Assembly (NCBI GenBank): GCA_020747015.1
Contig: JAGTJM010000033.1
Location: forward strand, 248,001-312,000
DNA length: 64,000 nucleotides
From: Pyrenochaeta sp. MPI-SDFR-AT-0127
Taxonomy: Eukaryota > Ascomycota > Dothideomycetes > Pleosporales > Cucurbitariaceae
Reading direction: 5' to 3'
A program made the translations under genes and the position numbers. Shown in pieces: positions 57,958-64,000 of the stretch. Under the pieces are notes generated by a model that had not been told where the DNA came from, made no database searches, and saw nothing but the letters and a program-made list of their open reading frames with translations. Positions within the stretch are counted from its first letter, which is position 1, and each line of letters begins with the position of its first letter.

Positions 57958-59009
57958 TGTGTCAAGCGCAGGTTTTTTGTTATATCTGGGGGTTCAGCTG
58001 ACTATCAAGCATGTGCGCAAGCAAATTGCAAATAGGATATACGCTACTACAAGTTATGCAAGTATAGATAGGGTTGATCTGTTTGCACTAGTCTGCTGGA
58101 AAATTGACAGGACTGCTAAAATGTATCTTATCAGGCAGCTCAGATGGGTTTGACAAGGATCAGGACAAGATTAACCCTTAATGTGACAAGTTCATTCGTC
58201 ATTAAGAGTAGATATTCGCTAGTCTTGACTAAAGTTTGCATGCATTATAGAACATACAGTACACTAAACTCCTAGTCATGTGTATGGATGATGTCTTAGA
58301 CAGTAGTCTGTGCCATGATAGACTTGGTTCAAGAGCAGATACTGGGCCACAACAATATAAGACACTTGACGTTAGTGTTTCAACGGGGCACATTCACGCT
58401 GACGAGGTTCCAAAACCATTTGTCACGAATACTAACAAATTCTGCGATTAGGATTCAGAATCAGTCTTGGAGTTGTGCTTTTCCTTGCAGTAGAAGGCCA
58501 AATATGACATGTTCAATCCTATATATACAGAATCTCAAATCTAAAAGCACAAAGTGTCATGTCCAGGAACCTCAGCTTGTGGCTTTATCGATTCAAGGTC
58601 ACCACCATAAGCACCATAAAAATCCAGTAACTCCTTCTTCTATCCCTCTATCCTCCAACTCATATTGCAGTCTAGCCCCACCAACCTACTAAAGATATAC
58701 AGGCTTGTGTGGCGGGGCCAGCCGGATGGGGCACAGAGCGGCTGACCGTGTCACTCAAACAGCCAGGCATTGTCAAACTCTGGGCGGTGCCCGACGACAC
58801 AGTTGGGGGGTACGCAACCTACAAAGGTAGCTGCAGAACAACCAAATGTCCTGATGCAGGCAGCGAGGCGGCGGTAATGACTGTAGCTTGCGAGAACTGC
58901 AGGGACTATGGCCAAGGCTGCCGATGTGGGCCAATGGATGCTAGGATCGTAATGGCGGCTACTGGTCGAGCTGTAGCTGGAGCTGGAGCGAACGCTGAGG
59001 CTTGGGGAG

Positions 59010-59192
59010 GTGCTTGAGACTCTGAGCGCGGGCCCTTGTGTGTTAGTAGATCAAGGCCGCCCTGGCGGGACTTGGCTGCAGCTAGTCAACGACACTGCAC
59101 CCAAACTCCAGTTGCAAGACTTCAACAAAAGCGAAATACAATGCTTCGCGACACGCAAGACGTTTTCTAGGTCTGTCAGGCTAAGACAGTAA
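59010..59192 (+). pseudogene. Possible flavin-monooxygenase fragment
   Basis: The short frame contains PCVLVDQGRPGGTWLQLVND, which resembles the end of a second Rossmann strand followed by the PGGTW motif of some flavin-dependent monooxygenases. No GxGxxG before it and no continuing frame were found. If real, it is a remnant between the APH-like and MFS genes. The match is short and tentative. Confidence 0.22.
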
Positions 59193-61017
59193 GAAATTGA
59201 TCCAGGATATCTCGGCATCTGGCGATGTCTTCCTGTGATGAAGACAACTAGCGCCCAAGGACCTCTTTATCGAGGATTACAGCCGCATTTCAGGCTGCCT
59301 TCTCGTCAAAGGCGATTTGGTAGGCAAAACTAAAGGTCCTTGAAGAATATTCTCTCTCTTATAATCCATGTAGAGAGGCCGCATGCTTGCCACCGGTCAT
59401 ATGTGTCCTTGCCGACGGATTAGGAACTGATGCCATGGCATTTGAAGGCCATGGCGGCGCGGTCTCACAATGTATATGAATAGTAACTGCTTGCCGCCCA
59501 ACCAGAGTTCAGGAGTTGAGCAAGGTTTTTGTAGCATGAAAAGAGTTTCCCGCCTTTTTGCGCGTATAGCAACGTTTCTGTTCTCGAGGACAGAATTTTG
59601 GTCTTCCAGGCCACCTTTGCAGGTAGAGAGACCTCGTTTAGCCACTGCGTCAAACAGCGCATCGAGACCATTCATTTCCCTTATCTTGAGCAACTGTACT
59701 GGGTGTCAAGTTAGCGTCTCGACACGACGTATCACGATCAAGGCCCTTCCTCCGGTTGGTTTCTCCGAAAAATCAATACTCGAGCAGTACTGAGAAGACT
59801 GCCTCAAAAGGAATCGTGATATGCGCAGTACCAATTACTCTGGGGTCAAATTCAACTTGGTCATATCACTCATTCACCAAAGTGCAGCAGGTAGAAAGAA
59901 ACTGTTGTTCACGAATAAAATTTTGCAAATCTTAAGAAAAGGCGATGAGCAGAGTAGATGGGCTACACTAGGCTGTTCTCTATCGAGATTCCCTTAAATG
60001 TCCTAATAGTAATGTCAAATACATCAAAATAGCTCAGTAGATCGTGGTTACAAGTGAGAGTCCTTCTCAGAACAGCCCAAAATATGCTTGAAAATAAAAG
60101 CGACAAGAGAGCACAAGACAATAACGTTGTTTTGAGACCCCTCATCGTACTAGAATAATCTAATAGTACAAACATTCCATTAGAATTTAGAAGGATCGTG
60201 TTTTCGGACAGTAGAAGAACTTCACAATAAGGGGATAGGAACTGATTTTGTCGGGACACAGTCCTTATAATATAATTCTCGTGAAACCCTCGCGCAGGTT
60301 TTCAGAGTGGTTGAAGTGGAACTATTAAAAAGGGTGAGCAAGGAAAGCAAAGAAACGAGAGGTCGATTACGAGCATCTTCATGGTTCTGATTGTGTTAGA
60401 GAAACAATCTCGATCATAGAATTCCGCTAGCGCCGAGATTTTAGAGTGGTGATGGGTCATTGGCCACTGTTTCTGCTTTAGGTTTGAACTCCGTATAAGC
60501 CTGGTTCCCTGGATATTACTTGCAAGCCTGGTGGGACGCTAGAGACTTCCACGCATTATAGCCGCCGCTACCGCCAGCACATATTTTTTTATGAGAAGAA
60601 AAAGTGACAGGGACCCCTAGGATTCTTCTTGGTAGTTGTCAAGGGGTTTCCTTTCTGGGCCAGCTTCCCTTTACCAGAGAAGCCGTTAAAGGATGATTGG
60701 ACCGGGCAAAATGTGACCCTCAGCACCCCTGCCACCATCATATCCACTCTATCAACGGCTTTTCGCTCTTGGATAAGATAAGTGCAGGGACGGGTTCATT
60801 CCGCTTCCTCCTTATACAGCCCGTCGGCCCGTCCAAAAAGCATGATTAATCTGGTCTCCAAGGTAAAGTTAGGAAGATCCTTTGTTATTCAGATGACTAC
60901 ATTGAAGGGCAACGCTCTACTATCGTTTAATCCTTCAAAATATCACGCACTGGGTGATCAGTCCATTTCAAGGTTGATCCAGCATAATTTATTTCATTCA
61001 GATCTTGCAACGAGATC

Positions 61018-62360
61018 ATGGCGACTGAAGCGAAGGGAGCAGTTGGTGATACATCGCATGTGAATACACCTCTCAACACACAGAAATCTACGTGTTGGAT
61101 TCAAGTCGCGGCCAGCTTCTTCCTGATGTTTAATTCATGGTCAGTATCCTGTTCATGTACAAAAGCACTTACTGAAGACTATGAAACAGGGGTCTCATAA
61201 ATGCATTTGGCATTTTCCAGGAATACTACGCCTCGTTCGAGCCTCCTCTTGCAACATCGTCCTCGATATCGTTGATTGGAACTTTGCAGATCTTTCTACT
61301 GCTGATTTGTGGATCTGCAACAGGGTCCTTCGTCGACAAAGGCCATGCAAGAAAAATGACCTTTTCCGGCTGCGCTCTTTTAACCCTTGGGTTGCTCTTC
61401 ACATCGTTTAGTGGAGAGTTCGCCTTTCCTTATCGTCCTGTGTACTACCAGGTTCTCCTATCGCAAGGAATTCTGCCAGGCCTGGGTATGAGTCTCCTCC
61501 TCGTTCCATCGACAGCAATTGTTTCCACATACTTCACTCATAACCGCGCCCTTGCCGTCGGGCTGGCGAACACGGGTGCGTCAATTGGTGGGATCATATA
61601 TCCCATTCTTACTCGTCGCCTTCTGGCCAGTGTAGGGTTTAGCTGGGCTATGCGAGCCATTGCGCTTGTTGTTCTTGTAACCACCACCATCGGCGGTGTT
61701 CTTGTACGCCAGCGTACTGAATTGACTCGGAACCCAGCCAAACGAACACTGTATGAATTTCGTTGTTTGAAAGAACCAGCCTACGCCTTGTTCATTGTGG
61801 GCGTTTTCTTCGCTTTCGCCGGCCTCTACATACCCTATTTCTACGTTGCTGTCTGGGTGCGCGAAACAGCGTTTCCTATGCACGGCTTGAACGCCTATTA
61901 TTTGCTGAGTATCATCAACGCAGGAGGGCTGGTTGGCCGTATAGTACCTAATTTCTTTGCGGACAAGTTTGCCTCAGGACCGGTGCTTACTCAAGCCTTT
62001 GCGGCTGTTGCTTGTGGTGCGCTCGCAGCAGGCTGGACTTACATCGAAACATCTTTCGTGGGTCTCATTGTCTGGCTTGCCGCATATGGATTCGTCAGTG
62101 GCTGCATCATCAGCCTGATTCCAGCTAGTGCGGCAACATTAACACAGGACATGAGCAGACTTGGTGGCCGGCTGGGAGTGTTATTCGCTGGCAATGCTGT
62201 TGCAAGTTTGGTTGGCAATCCAGTTGCAGGTGCAATCCTACGTAGCACCGATGCAAGTTGGCGGGGTCTTGCAGGCTACTGTGCAGCATTCAATTTTGCG
62301 GGTGGTGCTCTACTCGTGGTGTGTTGGGTCTTGAATGTTCAGAGTAAAGGCAGGCGGTAG
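61018..62360 (+). CDS. MFS transporter, monocarboxylate-transporter type
   Basis: Exons 61018-61139 and 61190-62360 (50-nt intron, GTCAGT...AACAG) encode 430 aa. The N-terminal cytosolic part (MATEAKGAVGDTSHVNTPLN) leads into FFLMFNSWGLINAFGIFQEY, where the W/GLINAFG motif is made across the splice and is the signature of fungal MCT-like permeases. About 12 hydrophobic helices follow, with the loop motif FVDKGHARKM, GLANTGASIGGIIYPILTRR in helix 5, and GLVGRIVPNFFADKFA at the start of the second half. These plasma-membrane proteins move organic acids or secondary metabolites; export of the cluster product is inferred from position. Confidence 0.9.
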
Positions 62361-63322
62361 CGCTATTGGTTACATATTGCAGGTTCGATTGACAAAAGTC
62401 CCACTCTGCGGAAAGTCCAGTATGTGATGTTCTACCAGCCCATTCAAAAGCATTTTTGCGTGAGTGTGTGGGGGGCCAAGACCCATTGAACACTATGATA
62501 CATTGCTCGCGGCAAAATCTAACATGATGACAATGTCGCAATTCTGGATACACGTAGGCCCTAACTCGTCTCGTCAATGCAAGACATTTTTGGCCTGACA
62601 GTGGCGTGGCTCGCATCTACTATGCTTGACTCTTTGCAGGGTTATCCTAGGTATGGGAATGAGCCGTGATATATGATGTATTGTCTTGCTCAAAGTCGGA
62701 CCTGCTGCACGATGCGACGAGCCCTTGCGCTGTGGGACGACCATCCACCGCGACGCCACACGGACCGGACCGGGCAACCCAGAATGGGCGTCGCGCTCCC
62801 CAAGTTTCTGCATCCGGTATGCCCACGGACCACGTGATGGCCTCCTTCGCCGACGTGAAAGGCCTGTGACCAACACGCTGCTCGATTCAGATCTATCACC
62901 GAGGTCCGCCCGCAAGCGCGAAGGCCCTTGTTGCGACCTACCTTTTATGACACAGTCACGCAGCTTGGTCGAACGCACCTACCTCTTCGAGCCCATCCAT
63001 CAGGAACACATTCATTAAGAACTTACGCTCCGCTCCGAGAATTAGCAATGCTTCTTAGCTTGACGTTAGAGGAATGGGTTACTCTATTAAGTCTCGTATC
63101 ATCTACCGTGGTAATTTGTTTTGTGATCTAGTGCGGAAATGCTCCGTGTTTTGTTCATGAAGGCATTGTTTCGACCCGAAGAATATCAGGCTTAGGAGCC
63201 AAGACAGCACGCAATTTAACTATAAGATCGGAACGTCCTTGTGCATCATCAAGTAGTTGGCTGTCGCTTCTGACTGTGTCCTAATCAACCTCTACAAGCG
63301 CTTGCTATCCTCAAAAGTAGGC
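62361..63322. promoter_or_regulatory. Region between MFS and second FAD monooxygenase genes
   Basis: About 960 bases, presumably terminator of the MFS gene and promoter of the next; several short frames without motifs. No element identified. Confidence 0.4.
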
Positions 63323-64000
63323 ATGGCTGTGGTTGAAAAGGTTGTCGCTGATACGATCAACGGTAGAAATGATAAAGCTGTATCAGGGATTGAGGAAGAG
63401 GTGGATCTGGTCATTATCGGAGGCGAGTCTTTTCTAACAACCGCTTGAGTTCGCTTTCTCTAGAAAGCCCCTTGAAAATCATTGTGTCTGACAGATAATC
63501 AGCTGGTCCGACAGGGCTTCTGTCCGCTCTCCTTGCACGACAGCTCGGCTTAAGCATTTGCGTTCTTGATGCCAAAAGCGGCCCATTACAAGTCGGCGGT
63601 GCAGATGCCATTACGGCGCGTACACAGCAGTATCTGGAGGTGGCTGGTAATGTTGACGACGGCAACGACGGAGATGCAGGATTGCTTGGAGAGTTGCTAA
63701 ATAATGGAATTAGATGTAACAGTACGTTTGCGACGAAACTTCGAGAAGTAGATGTTGCCAACTAAGTTTGTGATAGCGAGCACCACTTACGTGGATGGCC
63801 AGGTTACATCTCGTCAAAGTCAATGGTGGAATGGTATCCCGCATACATTCTACAACAGCTTTTTGATGATCGGGCAGCCCTTCATCGAACGTCATTTAGT
63901 GTCGCGGATAGGCATTCCCATCAACTATTCAGAGCCTGCGCTCTCGTTCTCCTCCTCTGCATCAACCCAGGGAGTCACCGTGCGGACGCCGAAACGTTTG
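63323..64000 (+). CDS. FAD monooxygenase (phenol hydroxylase-like), 3' truncated by window edge
   Basis: Exons 63323-63422, 63503-63721 and 63777 to the edge are inferred. The start MAVVEKVVADTINGRN precedes EEVDLVIIG, which splices to GPTGLLSALLARQLGLSICV and so completes a GAGPTGL FAD-binding motif. GGADAITARTQQYLEV follows, and in exon 3 TYVDGQVTSRQSQWWNGIPH and FLMIGQPFIERHLVSRIG. This is the N-terminal third of class A phenol 2-monooxygenase-like enzymes. The first intron appears to use a GC donor (GCGAGT) with ATCAG; the second is GTACGT...GATAG. Downstream the protein leaves the window, so the GD motif and thioredoxin-like C-terminus cannot be checked. Likely part of the same cluster. 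Confidence 0.85.

Larger units (their letters stand above)
57430..61017. other. Gene-poor stretch between APH-like and MFS genes
   Basis: About 3.6 kb. It contains one possible small gene (57595-57957, minus) and a possible FAD-enzyme remnant (about 59010-59192). Otherwise no supported gene or RNA. Confidence 0.45.

Noticed and set aside
58709..59017. Zn2Cys6-like transcription factor that could regulate the cluster
   Set aside because: The frame has a CENCRDYGQGCRCG stretch but the Cys spacing does not fit the six-Cys cluster, and no regulatory domain follows.
62380..62400. tRNA B-box-like GGTTCGATTG
   Set aside because: No matching A box at the right distance and no cloverleaf could be drawn; no tRNA gene was found anywhere in the window.

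Overview
The window is nuclear DNA of a filamentous ascomycete fungus, most probably a dothideomycete (Pleosporales-like). The evidence is: introns of about 45-80 nt with GTRNGT donors, CTRAY-like branch sites and YAG acceptors; HET, STAND-type and ankyrin proteins; a highly reducing polyketide synthase; a dispersed 5S rRNA gene; and AT-rich tracts that look like RIP-mutated repeats. The species cannot be fixed from sequence reading alone. All splice models here are read by eye.

Layout. 1-6.9 kb is gene-poor: the 3' end of a gene, a small Cys-motif protein, a minus-strand 5S rRNA gene, an unidentified protein gene broken by two in-frame TAG codons (3876-4964), and poorly resolved membrane-protein-like fragments. 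6934-21565 is the most unusual part. It is a 14.6 kb block bounded by 42-bp imperfect terminal inverted repeats and flanked by a perfect 54-bp direct repeat. Inside are degraded transposon pieces (a Copia Gag-like fragment, a PIF1/Helitron-type helicase, a pogo-type DDE fragment), broken gene fragments (RRM protein, HET N-terminus, ankyrin, C6-factor-like), and three apparently intact genes (a Helo-like N-terminal domain protein, an eight-segment membrane protein, a 777-aa HET protein). 21.6-37.9 kb holds a RIP-like tract, two unidentified proteins, a chitinase-tail pseudogene, a second HET gene, the housekeeping mitochondrial m-AAA protease, a secreted protein and a 1124-aa ankyrin/STAND-like protein.

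38-64 kb looks like a secondary-metabolite gene cluster: FAD monooxygenase, carboxymuconolactone-decarboxylase-like protein, short-chain dehydrogenase, a rhodopsin-family membrane protein with an apparent frameshift, a six-exon highly reducing PKS (KS-AT-DH-ER-KR-ACP, no recognisable methyltransferase), a GPI-type cupredoxin, an APH-like kinase-fold protein, an MFS transporter and a second FAD monooxygenase that runs off the window. The inferred logic is that the PKS makes a reduced chain, the oxidoreductases and CMD-like protein tailor it, and the MFS protein exports it. The product cannot be named. No pathway-specific transcription factor is visible.
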